From: a virus
Strand: one strand, 5' to 3'
Length of the DNA stretch: 51,801 bases
IMG/VR virus record: IMGVR_UViG_3300028388_002547
Coordinates: 1-51,801 of that record
The notes under the pieces are model-generated. The model did not search any database and had not been told where the DNA came from. It worked only from the letters and a program-made list of their open reading frames with translations. Both the position numbers and the translations under genes were made by a program. Position 1 is the first letter of the stretch, and each line of letters begins with the position of its first letter. Positions 9,694-18,125 of this stretch are shown here, piece by piece.

Positions 9694-10308
9694 ATGGAAC
9701 AATTAAATCTAATACAATTACTATATAAATCCATAAAAGAAGGTGCGGCAGATAATAGATCCAAGAAAAGTATTCTGTGGTTTAAGGAGCAGTGTGAGAT
9801 CGTCAGCAAAGATACTGACATAACACCCGATTTTGATCAAGTGACTGATGATGAGTCTAGGTTTACGTTAGATCCGGAATATGGAACTTTATATCATTTC
9901 AAATACAGGGCGACCACTAAAGACTTACCCTATTATGATAGGTTTCCACTAAGTTTTATAATACGTCGAAATGCTACCAGTTTTTATGGATTGAACATGC
10001 ACTATCTTCATTATCCGTATAGAGCGGTACTTATGGAACAGTTATATTCATTACAAAATAATACTGGCATTGATAAAGATAAAAGATTAATACTCACATA
10101 CCGCACCCTAAATAAATCAGCAAGGTTTAAATTCTTTCGTCCTTGTATAAAGCACTACTTATTTAGAAATATGAAATCACCTTTCATGAAAATAGATTAT
10201 AGTGAATGGAACATGGCACTATTTTTACCAACAGAAAATTTTGTGAAGGTTGGTAAAAAAGAAGTATGGGAAGACTCAATCAGAATAATAAAAGGTATGA
10301 AAAAATGA
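9694..10308 (+). CDS. Conserved T4-like virion-associated protein of unknown role
   Basis: 204 aa. The motif LPYYDRFPLSFIIRRN, followed by FYGLNMHYLHYPYRAVLMEQ, is strongly conserved in marine T4-like phages, where the protein lies among tail and head-completion genes. No catalytic motif is visible. It lies between gp4 and a tube-family gene and ends in ATGA overlap with the latter. No ribosome-binding site is seen before the ATG, where a TATAAATA box sits instead. It may be structural; the exact T4 counterpart is not clear to me. Confidence 0.75.
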   Translation: MEQLNLIQLLYKSIKEGAADNRSKKSILWFKEQCEIVSKDTDITPDFDQVTDDESRFTLDPEYGTLYHFKYRATTKDLPYYDRFPLSFIIRRNATSFYGLNMHYLHYPYRAVLMEQLYSLQNNTGIDKDKRLILTYRTLNKSARFKFFRPCIKHYLFRNMKSPFMKIDYSEWNMALFLPTENFVKVGKKEVWEDSIRIIKGMKK

Positions 10309-10952
10309 CGTTCAATATAAATGAAATCAAAAGCACTATTAATCAGAATGGTGGTATAGCAAGAAATTCTCAATACTCAGTATATATAAACACTCCACCA
10401 TGTTTTTCTAATAATTGGCCAAACTATCTGCATATAGTATGTGATACGGCATCTCTTCCAGGACGACAAATACTATCAACACCTCAAGTTATATATGGAG
10501 CAGAAAGAAAAATGCCGTATGGTGTTGTATATAGTGATTTCAATGTATCCTTTATATGTACTAATAATATGTTCGAAAGAAAAGCTATAGATGCTTGGCA
10601 TAGTGCCATTCAAGATCCAACTAATAATTATATGAAATATTATGATGATTACGTGACCACTATAACCGTAGTGAAATTCAATGGACAAGGACAGCAAACA
10701 TATAAGGTAGAAATATTAGAAGCATATCCATCGACTATTGAGGAACAATCATTGAGTTGGGAGACAGAACAGCTTCTTAAATTGAATGTTCAATTTACTT
10801 ATTTGAAATGGAGAAATCAGTCTGATATACAAGCATCCAATAAAGCAGGAAGTGGATTTAATTCAGATGATTCACCATCACTCCCTGATCCAGAAGTTGA
10901 CAGATCAGAGGGGGTTTTAGAAGAATTAAAAAAATTCAAAATACAATTTTAA
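10305..10952 (+). CDS. Tail-tube family protein, gp54/gp19-like (probable tube initiator)
   Basis: 215 aa from the ATG at 10305, chosen over the longer frame from 10266 because it makes a tight ATGA overlap with the preceding stop. It has the tube-family signature: a strand with NWPNYLHIVCDTASLPGRQI, the YGAERKMPYG loop, then FNVSFICTNNMFERKAIDAW and a terminal TIEEQSLSWETEQLLKLNV strand. The family covers T4 gp19 (tube) and the tube domain of gp54 (initiator). Position next to hub genes and away from a sheath gene favours the initiator. Confidence 0.78.
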   Translation: MTFNINEIKSTINQNGGIARNSQYSVYINTPPCFSNNWPNYLHIVCDTASLPGRQILSTPQVIYGAERKMPYGVVYSDFNVSFICTNNMFERKAIDAWHSAIQDPTNNYMKYYDDYVTTITVVKFNGQGQQTYKVEILEAYPSTIEEQSLSWETEQLLKLNVQFTYLKWRNQSDIQASNKAGSGFNSDDSPSLPDPEVDRSEGVLEELKKFKIQF

Positions 10953-10984
10953 TATTATTTTATTGATGATAATGGAGTTAAATT

Positions 10985-11698
10985 ATGTTACCTAAAATTA
11001 AATATCCTATATATAAAACAAAAATGCCAAGTACTGGTAGGATTATTAAATTTCGTCCCTTTCTTGTAAAGGAAGAAAAGTTATTATTAATGGCAGCTAG
11101 CGGAAAGGATGAAAATGAAATAAAATCTGCTATAATGCAGGTTGTAAATAATTGTATTTTAGATGAGATGGATGTAGAAAAAATGCCTGTGTTCGACTTA
11201 GAATGGCTTTTTTTACAATTACGAATAAAGTCAGTATCATCCGTTGTCGAAACTATCATATCAGGTGATGAGAATAGTGATTGTGAAATATGTCAGAAAG
11301 ATACAAAAGTATTGTTGAATTTAGAAGATGTCAGATGTGAATTAGATGAATCTCATACAAATAAAATAGAACTAACTGATACTATCGGCTTGGTCATGAA
11401 ATATCCAACATCAAAAACATTCGAATCATTTGATAGTGATGATGTTGATCAGATGTTTGATTATATAATAAACTGCATTGATTTTATTTATGATGATAAA
11501 AAACAATATAATATGTCAGATAGTTCACGCGAAGAGGCGATAAATTTTTTAGAATCCTTAAATAGAGAGCAATTTACCAAAATAGATAATTTCTTCAGCA
11601 CAATGCCTGAATGTAAATTGTATGTTACTAATAAATGCAATAAATGTGGTCATGAAATTCAATATGAGTTGAAGGGGCTCTCAGATTTTTTAGCATAA
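10985..11698 (+). CDS. Baseplate hub assembly protein, T4 gp26/gp51 family
   Basis: 237 aa. It opens with a short strand and the KFRPFLVKEEKLLLMA helix typical of the T4_baseplate family, continues with FDLEWLFLQLRIKSV, then two CxxC pairs: CEIC near residue 99 and CNKC near 225. These could together bind zinc. It ends with the family-type GLSDFLA tail. In T4 these proteins promote hub assembly. GGAG lies before the ATG. Its stop overlaps the next small gene. Confidence 0.85.
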   Translation: MLPKIKYPIYKTKMPSTGRIIKFRPFLVKEEKLLLMAASGKDENEIKSAIMQVVNNCILDEMDVEKMPVFDLEWLFLQLRIKSVSSVVETIISGDENSDCEICQKDTKVLLNLEDVRCELDESHTNKIELTDTIGLVMKYPTSKTFESFDSDDVDQMFDYIINCIDFIYDDKKQYNMSDSSREEAINFLESLNREQFTKIDNFFSTMPECKLYVTNKCNKCGHEIQYELKGLSDFLA

Positions 11699-11868
11699 TG
11701 CTGGGCTATTCGACTATTGAAAACTATTATAGATTGACTTTCGATTTAGTTCAGCATCATAAATACTCCATAGAAGAAGTGGAAAATTTAATTCCATTCG
11801 AAAGAGATTTATATGTTGATTTATTAATACAATTTATAAATGAAGAGAATAAAAGATTAAGTCAGTGA
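11698..11868 (+). CDS. Small conserved baseplate-region protein, 56 aa
   Basis: ATG at 11698 overlaps the preceding TAA (TAATG) and the frame ends with TGA at 11868. The product carries YYRLTFDLVQHHKYSIEEVE and LIPFERDLYVDLLIQFI. This short pattern recurs directly after gp26-family genes in many T4-like phages and is probably helical. The arrangement, a short coupled frame just before the tape-measure gene, resembles tail assembly chaperone pairs, but that role is inference. Confidence 0.75.
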   Translation: MLGYSTIENYYRLTFDLVQHHKYSIEEVENLIPFERDLYVDLLIQFINEENKRLSQ

Positions 11869-11869
11869 T

Positions 11870-12121
11870 ATGGATGAAGAAAAAATAAAGAAAGAAGAGC
11901 GGGAATTAGAACTAGATATTAAAAGATGGAGAAATCGTAGAAGAATGGCTTGGATATCTTTAATGGCTATCTTGGTTGTAACTTATCTTATGTTATATCA
12001 AATAGGCATTGAAAGAATAAAAGTATTAAAAGAAGTAATTACATGGTTCTATACAGTGATGGGGTCAATAATCGGAGCCTATGTTGGTTTTGCTACATGG
12101 GCATCTAAGAAAAAGGTATAA
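11870..12121 (+). CDS. Two-helix membrane protein, holin-like
   Basis: 83 aa. A charged N-terminal helix (about 1-25, rich in Glu, Lys and Arg) is followed by two transmembrane helices, roughly residues 28-44 and 57-77, and a short basic tail ASKKKV. This is the size and shape of a class II holin. It lies 3 bases upstream of the tape-measure/hydrolase gene and one base after the 56-aa gene, so it would be expressed late. Holin function is inferred from topology only; a structural role is possible. Confidence 0.65.
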   Translation: MDEEKIKKEERELELDIKRWRNRRRMAWISLMAILVVTYLMLYQIGIERIKVLKEVITWFYTVMGSIIGAYVGFATWASKKKV

Positions 12122-12124
12122 TAA

Positions 12125-14635
12125 ATGGCAACCGAAAAGGATTCATTACAAGAAGCAATAACAAAATTAGATAAAGAATTAAAATCTTTAAGGAAAGAAA
12201 ACAAATTCAAAGAAATTCGTACATCTATAGATAAATTACGAGAAACTGTATCTAATAAAAGTAATATTGTTGAAACAGTGGAATCACAATTAGATGAATT
12301 GATATCTGATTCAAGTGATTCTATTAAAGAAATAAAGGAACGAAAGAGGAGAATATCAAATATACAGAACAGCATAAAGCAGAGTAAAGATGCTTTTGAT
12401 GCCACAGAATATGAGAATTTAATGTCTCAAGTAAATATGGCATCTGATACCATTAATAATGATCTAAAAAAGAAAAGGAATTTATTCAAAAGAGCAGGAA
12501 AGGGTATAAGAAAATATTCATCCGATATGGCAGCAATCACAAGCGGTATGTTGAGTAGTAATCCAATGGTTATGTTGGGTACTAAGATGGTTGGTGATAC
12601 CGTTTCGGGTGCTTTCTCAAAATTAAGAGAAAGAAAAGAGCAAAAGGCAAAGGACATCATGAAAATGAGGGATGCTCTATTTGCACAATCTAAAAATTTA
12701 GATGATAATATTACTACATCCACATTAAAAGACAAACCAAAATCAAGTTTCATACAAACTCCACAAGAAGAAAAAAGAGAAGATATTAGTTTATTAATAC
12801 TAAAAGAAACTATAGAAAGCAAAGATATACTAAATGATATAAAGGCACTTCAAGAACAAGTATATATAGAAAGGAATAAGAAAGATAAATTTGCTCAACT
12901 TGAAAATGAATTTGAAAGTAGAAACTTAAATATATCTGGGATATCCACTTCAACAAATAATAATTTAATAGCTTCTAAATTAGCAGGAGCTACAGGTGGT
13001 TTATCTAGTATGATTCAAAATGCTGGGGCTTACTCAGAAATATTACAAGGTGCGGGTCCATTAAAAAATGCCATGATAATGGCTTTGACTCCATTTACGG
13101 CATTGGGTAGGGGAGCAAAGGGTTTGGGTAAAATGGGTATGAGGGGTGCTGGTGGAATAGGGAGAATGGCTCTAGCAAATCCAGCTAATACACTGGCTGG
13201 TGGAGCATTGGTTGGTCAATTAGGTATGGCTATAAGTGAAGCTAAACAAACTGCTAAAGAAGCAGGAGCATCTGAGGGTGCGGCATTTTTAGCTGAGTAT
13301 GGCGAAAAGGCAACATTCGGAATGAGTACATACATCGCAGATACTAAAGAAGTATCTAAGGGTTGGCAGATATTATTCGATGATTTAAATGGCTCTCTTA
13401 AAAATAGTAAAGCTAATTATGATAAAATGATGAGCATTGATACTAGACAAAAAGCTCAATTAGATGTATTAGCTGAACAGAAAAAATCATTGAGTAAATT
13501 ACTCGATGAAAAAGAATCTGCCGATGATATTAAAAAGGCACGGATAGAACAGAAAATTCAAGATAAACAACTAAAGATTCTAAAACTTCAAGAGAGGATA
13601 TTGAAAAATGATCCTAGAGCTAAAGCTAAAGTAGAAAGAATAGATAAACTTTTGGCAATGCAAAAGAAACTAAATGACCCCAAATTTCGTGGGAAACTAG
13701 CACATAGATTTATAAATGTTCTTGGAAATACAGCAGAAGAAGCTAGAGAAAAAATAGAAAAACTCAAGGCACAAGTAGATAAAGATGTTGCGAAGATTAA
13801 AACTAGAGAGGTGAAAACATCTAATGGAAGAGAAAAGAAGCAAATAGATGCAAATAAAATACTTGATGGTTCTCTTGGTTCTATATCAAGAAAATATGAG
13901 TCACGTGGTAATGCTGGTACTATCTCTACTGGTGTCGGAGATCCTGGCGGTAAATCTTATGGTTCATATCAATTATCATCCAATAAAGGAGTTCTGCAAT
14001 CTTTCATAAACCAATCAGGGTTTAAAAATGAATTTGATGGATTGAAAATAGGTTCGCCTGCATTTGATAAGAAATGGAAAGAACTTGCACAAAAATATCC
14101 GGATCAATTTGCGAAAGAACAGCATGACTTTATCAAGCGTACTCACTTTGATCCAGTTGCGAAAGAAGCTAGTAAAATGGGTTATGATCTATCAGATAAA
14201 AGAATCAGAGAAGCCTTATTTTCATCATCAGTACAGACATCATTTAGTGGTAATAAAGAAATACTAAAAAATGCAGATCCTACTGGTAATACAGAAGAGC
14301 AAATCAATTCTTTATATATGGCAAGGAAAGATTATGTTGCTAGAAAGGGTGGATTGAATAGCAGAACAGAACAAGCTGTTATGAAAAGATATGATCGTGA
14401 AAGAAAGGATGTTCTCGCAATGAGAAACCAAGATCATATACAGGTAGCTAGTTTGAATCAAGAAAATATGAAATTAAGAAATCAAAGACAACAACCAGTT
14501 GTTAATAATACTGTTGTCAATCAGGGTGGTAGTAATCAATCAAACAATCAAAAGAAAATTACTATCGAGCCAAGAGCATCTGAAAATACATTCATTAGAA
14601 ATAATGACCGAGCATTTAAAGGTACAACAACATAA
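12125..14635 (+). CDS. Tape-measure protein with lysozyme-like domain
   Basis: 836 aa, the longest gene here. Residues 1-130 and about 430-560 are charged coiled coil. Residues about 280-380 are Gly/Ala/Met-rich and hydrophobic, as in tape-measure proteins that contact membrane. From about residue 585 comes a lysozyme-like region: SRKYESRGNAGTIS, GDPGGKSYGSYQLSS, with the Glu of YESRG a candidate catalytic residue. Conserved helices follow up to about 705, then a Gln/Asn-rich tail. In T4 the tape measure is gp29 (590 aa) and the lysozyme belongs to gp5. Here the wall-cutting domain appears to have moved to the tape measure. Confidence 0.82.
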   Translation: MATEKDSLQEAITKLDKELKSLRKENKFKEIRTSIDKLRETVSNKSNIVETVESQLDELISDSSDSIKEIKERKRRISNIQNSIKQSKDAFDATEYENLMSQVNMASDTINNDLKKKRNLFKRAGKGIRKYSSDMAAITSGMLSSNPMVMLGTKMVGDTVSGAFSKLRERKEQKAKDIMKMRDALFAQSKNLDDNITTSTLKDKPKSSFIQTPQEEKREDISLLILKETIESKDILNDIKALQEQVYIERNKKDKFAQLENEFESRNLNISGISTSTNNNLIASKLAGATGGLSSMIQNAGAYSEILQGAGPLKNAMIMALTPFTALGRGAKGLGKMGMRGAGGIGRMALANPANTLAGGALVGQLGMAISEAKQTAKEAGASEGAAFLAEYGEKATFGMSTYIADTKEVSKGWQILFDDLNGSLKNSKANYDKMMSIDTRQKAQLDVLAEQKKSLSKLLDEKESADDIKKARIEQKIQDKQLKILKLQERILKNDPRAKAKVERIDKLLAMQKKLNDPKFRGKLAHRFINVLGNTAEEAREKIEKLKAQVDKDVAKIKTREVKTSNGREKKQIDANKILDGSLGSISRKYESRGNAGTISTGVGDPGGKSYGSYQLSSNKGVLQSFINQSGFKNEFDGLKIGSPAFDKKWKELAQKYPDQFAKEQHDFIKRTHFDPVAKEASKMGYDLSDKRIREALFSSSVQTSFSGNKEILKNADPTGNTEEQINSLYMARKDYVARKGGLNSRTEQAVMKRYDRERKDVLAMRNQDHIQVASLNQENMKLRNQRQQPVVNNTVVNQGGSNQSNNQKKITIEPRASENTFIRNNDRAFKGTTT

Positions 14636-14661
14636 AAAGAGGAGATCAGAATGATCTCCTC
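14633..14661 (-). terminator. Rho-independent terminator for the gp32 transcript
   Basis: Perfect 10-bp stem GAGGAGATCA/TGATCTCCTC with a 3-base loop (14639-14661). On the minus strand it is followed at once by TTTTT. It lies between the convergent 3' ends of the tape-measure gene and gp32. On the plus strand no T tract follows, so it serves mainly the leftward transcript. Confidence 0.8.
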
Positions 14662-14675
14662 AGTAGGTGGGAATA

Positions 14676-15611
14676 TTATATATCATCAATTAGGGCAGAT
14701 ATACTATCCAATTCATCAAAACTATCATCTTGATATGTTATATCTGACCCAGCATCATCATTTGTCTCGTCAGGATAATCATCTTTTGTCTCAACAGGAA
14801 CATCATCACGAACTTTAGATTTAGAAACTTCTGTTTCTACTTCTACATTATTTAACCCAACAACTTTATCAAACTTAGCTTTAAGTTCGTCATATGATTT
14901 AAAACTTTTTGGATCAACTAATTCTTGTAATGAGTATTGTTTATTCCATACCTCTTCGATCAATTCATCATCATCATATATTACTGACTGTGATAGAAAA
15001 ACAGATTTATCATAATTTCTATATCCATCAACCTGTCTAATAATTAACTTAAAGTTTGCACCTTCCCAAAAACAAAATGGAAATATAGGTTCAACTCCAC
15101 CAAGCTCATCATCCGGCGGACTCATTAAATCATTAATCTTGTCCATTATCTTTGTACCGAATCTATATAAAAACACCTTGCCCTCGTTCTCAGGAGCTTT
15201 AGGATCAGCGACTACAAGAATGTTTGAATAGTAGTTTAACTTTCTCTTTCTCTCTCTTGCAAGTGATTTATTCTTTTCCAAACCTGTATTCCATAGTAAT
15301 GTGTTATTTTCAGAAACTGGATCATTCTTTTTAAGAGTTGTTAAAGAATCTTCTATATACCACAAACCAGTTGGCCCTCTAAAGTAATGTGAGTATTTTT
15401 TCACAAATGGGAAATCTTCTCCCTTAGCCGCTGGTAAAAATCTAATTATGGCACTGCCATTACCACTTTTATCAAGAGTTGGTTTCCAAAAACGATCATC
15501 TTTAAAGGATGTCTTTTTAGAGGAATCATCAATAGATTCCAACCTCTCGGTTAGTGAGGCTATTTTTTCACTCGCTCTCATTTTTTTCAATTTATTGAAA
15601 TCTTCTGCCAT
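14676..15611 (-). CDS. 32: Single-stranded DNA-binding protein gp32
   Basis: 311 aa, close to T4 gp32 (301 aa). Residues 1-20 are the basic, cooperative B domain (KLKKMRASEKIASLTERLES). The core holds DRFWKPTLDKSGNGSAIIRF, PFVKKYSHYFRGPTGLWYIE and LNYYSNILVVADP. The last 45 residues are strongly acidic, as in the A domain that binds replication partners. The four zinc ligands of T4 gp32 are not present: the segment after LWYIEDSLTT has no Cys. It has its own consensus promoter and terminator, fitting high expression. AAAAGGAAAAG precedes the ATG. Confidence 0.95.
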   Translation of the reverse strand: MAEDFNKLKKMRASEKIASLTERLESIDDSSKKTSFKDDRFWKPTLDKSGNGSAIIRFLPAAKGEDFPFVKKYSHYFRGPTGLWYIEDSLTTLKKNDPVSENNTLLWNTGLEKNKSLARERKRKLNYYSNILVVADPKAPENEGKVFLYRFGTKIMDKINDLMSPPDDELGGVEPIFPFCFWEGANFKLIIRQVDGYRNYDKSVFLSQSVIYDDDELIEEVWNKQYSLQELVDPKSFKSYDELKAKFDKVVGLNNVEVETEVSKSKVRDDVPVETKDDYPDETNDDAGSDITYQDDSFDELDSISALIDDI

Positions 15612-15682
15612 TTTCTTTTCCTTTTAATTACTTTTAATTTCTTTTTATTATAATTCAATACAAAAATTGTTTAACTGGTAAT

Positions 15683-15710
15683 ATTATAATATATATTTAC
15701 TTGTTGTCAA
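15683..15710 (-). promoter_or_regulatory. Sigma70-type promoter for gp32
   Basis: Minus strand TTGACA (15710-15705), 16-base spacer, TATAAT (15688-15683). Both hexamers are perfect. The -35 box lies in the last codons of gp59. The 5' leader of about 65 bases is A/T-rich and includes a second TATAAT-like box at 15647-15652. An unmodified host holoenzyme could read this promoter. Confidence 0.8.
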
Positions 15711-16332
15711 TTATTTTTTTCTTAATATATACACCAAATTGCCCCTCATCTATATACTTTATTAAAAAAGGACTATACTTTGTCATCTTTACTATTTGAT
15801 TCGGTAATAGAATTGGATCATTAGATGATATTTTCCACCGATCAAATAGTTTTAAAAAATGATTTGAAATTATAACTGTTTCTAGCATTATTTTATTTTG
15901 AATATACAATTTAAAAATAAAAGGATGCTGTCCATCGACACATTTAAACGCATTTGTAAATTTATCTCCGTCATATTCATCTATCAATTTCTCAAAATCT
16001 TGCTGAAAAAAGTAAAAAAGACTTTCAATAGTTGTTGTCCATTTCTTATGAACAGACATACAATGTCCTTTAAAAGTATTTCCTATCCAATAATTACTAT
16101 CATCTATCATATTAGATACAAATATCTCTTGTATTACATGAGAATAATATTGCTTGGCCATTTTCTCAAAAAAGAATCTATCCTTTCTTTTATAGTATGT
16201 GTCTTTGGTTACTCTCAATTTTCCATTATATTTGAAATAATCATACGATTCGGATGTGAAATGACGTTTAAGAGCTAAATACATACAAAAAACCTGATAT
16301 GGTGTTAATCGTATATAATTATTCTTCATCAT
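15697..16332 (-). CDS. 59: Replicative helicase loader gp59-like
   Basis: 211 aa, as in T4 (217 aa). Recognisable segments are YFKYNGKLRVTKDTYYKRKD, RFFFEKMAKQYY, a NYWIGNTFKGHCMS segment and a HPFIFKLYIQNKIMLETVII segment. They follow the gp59 order DVIKYN, RVSDAAYQKRRDKYFF and YIFKLLQSN in T4. gp59 places gp41 helicase on gp32-covered DNA at forks. It follows gp33 with an overlap and precedes gp32, the T4 32-59-33 order. Confidence 0.85.
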   Translation of the reverse strand: MMKNNYIRLTPYQVFCMYLALKRHFTSESYDYFKYNGKLRVTKDTYYKRKDRFFFEKMAKQYYSHVIQEIFVSNMIDDSNYWIGNTFKGHCMSVHKKWTTTIESLFYFFQQDFEKLIDEYDGDKFTNAFKCVDGQHPFIFKLYIQNKIMLETVIISNHFLKLFDRWKISSNDPILLPNQIVKMTKYSPFLIKYIDEGQFGVYIKKKIIDNK

Positions 16333-16555
16333 ATTCTAATGGTTCTATCTTATGCTTAAAAAAATTTCTGTGCGACGCTTCACGATATAATTTATCTCTA
16401 AGACTCCTTGTCAATAATTTTGATACCATATCAAGTTCAATAGAGTTCTCTTGAATCTTAATCATTATAGCATCAATCACATTAAGATCAACATTTCTTT
16501 TTAATAATTCCTCAACAGATTGAGAAAAGTCACTCTGGTCTAGTAGTTTAAGCAT
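16319..16555 (-). CDS. 33: Late transcription co-activator gp33-like
   Basis: 78 aa, mostly helical. The pattern NVIDAIMIKIQENSIELDMV, then SKLLTRSLRDKLYREASHRN, resembles the helical gp33 of marine T4-like phages. Its position between gp59 and ligase mirrors T4, where 33 lies next to 59. gp33 bridges RNA polymerase and the sliding clamp at late TATAAATA promoters, which occur in this window. T4 gp33 is longer (112 aa). Confidence 0.72.
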   Translation of the reverse strand: MLKLLDQSDFSQSVEELLKRNVDLNVIDAIMIKIQENSIELDMVSKLLTRSLRDKLYREASHRNFFKHKIEPLEYDEE

Positions 16556-17446
16556 TTATTCTCCGCCTATATCGTCTGTGTGTCTAAATCCTAGAAAGAC
16601 GGGAAATCTTGGTGCGTCTTTCCCAAATTCCTGATACTTGTACTTCACAAACTTTCCAATATATTGTTCTTTGTTGTTCCAAATTTCTTTCCTCTGTTCA
16701 TCATTGAAACCAGATCCTATATTAAAAAGTATCTCTCCACCATTATCTAATGTTTCTTTGACTGTCAATGACCCAAGAGTATCGGCTGGTATCATACCAT
16801 CTTTCGCCGAGCTTCTTTTAGCATACCCCATCTCATCTTTCTCCTGAACATTGGTATTCGTCATTTTTTCCACGAAATCAATTACCGTTGCCTCTGAATC
16901 TTTGAATCGTTTGAGTTTTAATAGAATGGCTTCTTTGACTGTAGATCTTCCCTCTTTATATCTACCATCATATTTTCGTATCATTATACCCTCATACCCA
17001 GCGGCTATACATTCATTTTCATATTTGATTAGTTCATCCTCGGAAGAGCATGACACAACGGGAACAATATTTACTTTGAAGTTATCATATAAGTCCCATG
17101 CTATTGTAGATAGTTTTTCTAATCGTTTAATATATGGTTCATCTAAATCATCATTAATATAATCGAATACATTATATTCAAAATAAGGTTCTCCATCAAA
17201 CGACATTACTTTAGATTGCATCTGGTTGAACGTGCATCCAGGAATCATTATCTCACCATCAAATGTATGAGATAACTTGGATAATTGCTCACGTATATGT
17301 GTATTCGGAATCGGTTTTAATTTCCTGCTGACTGGTTGACCATTGATAATCAAACATCTAATACCATCCAATTTTGGTGATGCGAATACTGGATATTGTA
17401 TTTTATCTAATTGACAAGTAGATGCAAGTAAAGGTTTTTTGATCAT
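16556..17446 (-). CDS. ATP-dependent DNA ligase
   Basis: 296 aa. Motif I is SPKLDGIR with Lys25 as the likely adenylated residue. Motif III-like FDGEIMIPG, motif IV EGIMIRK and motif V LLKLKRF follow in order, and a C-terminal OB domain runs from about 195. It seals nicks in phage replication and repair. It is smaller than T4 gp30 (487 aa) and nearer the minimal T7/virus type. It is transcribed from a consensus promoter about 20 bases upstream and stands one base before gp33, so ligase-33-59 look like one operon. Confidence 0.93.
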   Translation of the reverse strand: MIKKPLLASTCQLDKIQYPVFASPKLDGIRCLIINGQPVSRKLKPIPNTHIREQLSKLSHTFDGEIMIPGCTFNQMQSKVMSFDGEPYFEYNVFDYINDDLDEPYIKRLEKLSTIAWDLYDNFKVNIVPVVSCSSEDELIKYENECIAAGYEGIMIRKYDGRYKEGRSTVKEAILLKLKRFKDSEATVIDFVEKMTNTNVQEKDEMGYAKRSSAKDGMIPADTLGSLTVKETLDNGGEILFNIGSGFNDEQRKEIWNNKEQYIGKFVKYKYQEFGKDAPRFPVFLGFRHTDDIGGE

Positions 17447-17465
17447 AATTAACTCCTATAATAGT

Positions 17466-17494
17466 ATTATATTACCTATATTATAGTTTGTCAA
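17466..17494 (-). promoter_or_regulatory. Sigma70-type promoter for ligase-gp33-gp59
   Basis: Minus strand TTGACA (17494-17489), 17-base spacer, TATAAT (17471-17466). Both boxes are perfect with ideal spacing. The -35 begins immediately after the stop codon of the upstream gene. AGGAG lies before the ligase ATG. Confidence 0.85.
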
Positions 17495-17815
17495 TTATTC
17501 TTCTATAATTTCATTTAGTGGTCTATCATCTTCCCCAGCATTTCTTTTTTCATAAGCAATTAGGAATAATATGCAACACCCTGCATGGGCGAGATGTGAT
17601 AGTCCTGTTTCTGGATCTTTATCTTGGCCCCTATACCAAGCGGTGACGTGTCTGAATAAGGCTCCTATAATTCTCGACCATTTCATACCACCTTCCCAAT
17701 TACGCTCATTATATTTCTTGGCACCCAATGTCATGACTTTCACTATTTCCTCAATAGCATCATAGGGTAGTAATTGCCAAAGGAGTTTCTCATCGTCGTA
17801 CTTGACACCTTTCAT
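17495..17815 (-). CDS. dATP/dGTP diphosphohydrolase-like (DUF5664)
   Basis: 106 aa. Family signature: KYDDEKLLWQLLPYDAIEEI, LGAKKYNERNWEGG, then FRHVTAWYRGQDKDPETGLS with HLAHAGCCILFL. These alpha-helical MazG-like nucleotide hydrolases are common in phages and are thought to clean or adjust deoxypurine triphosphates. The ATG follows GGAG. An upstream TTGACT/TATAAT pair has only 14 bases between the boxes, so a dedicated promoter is doubtful. Confidence 0.85.
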   Translation of the reverse strand: MKGVKYDDEKLLWQLLPYDAIEEIVKVMTLGAKKYNERNWEGGMKWSRIIGALFRHVTAWYRGQDKDPETGLSHLAHAGCCILFLIAYEKRNAGEDDRPLNEIIEE

Positions 17816-17847
17816 AATATATCTCCATGATTATAGTTCAATAATTC

Positions 17848-18105
17848 CTAGTCAAATTTCACGTGTTTTTTTACATCTTCAGAAAGTTTTTTCAATCTAT
17901 CCATCAATTTCTCAAAATCTTTAATAATAGAGGAATACTCTTTATATATTGGATGATCTTTACCAAATGCTTTTTCAGCTCTTTTTAAATTGAAAGTTAG
18001 CATTTCACTTAATTTAGATACAACATTTTTATCATTTCTAACAAACTGATTTGATAAACCATACCATAATAATTTAGCTATTTTAGGTACTACTGGCTGT
18101 GACAT
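17848..18105 (-). CDS. Hypothetical helical protein, 85 aa
   Basis: I do not recognise it. The product is helical and basic, with a C-terminal heptad-like helix (DFEKLMDRLKKLSEDVKKHV). It lies between DUF5664 and the PhoH-like gene in a leftward operon, with AGGAAAAG before the ATG. No signal peptide, membrane segment or metal motif is visible. Confidence 0.65.
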   Translation of the reverse strand: MSQPVVPKIAKLLWYGLSNQFVRNDKNVVSKLSEMLTFNLKRAEKAFGKDHPIYKEYSSIIKDFEKLMDRLKKLSEDVKKHVKFD

Positions 18106-18125
18106 TTTCTTTTCCTCAATCTTTA

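Noticed and set aside
10266-10304. Longer start for the tail-tube family gene
   Set aside because: It would overlap the preceding gene by 43 bases; the ATG at 10305 forms the usual ATGA junction.
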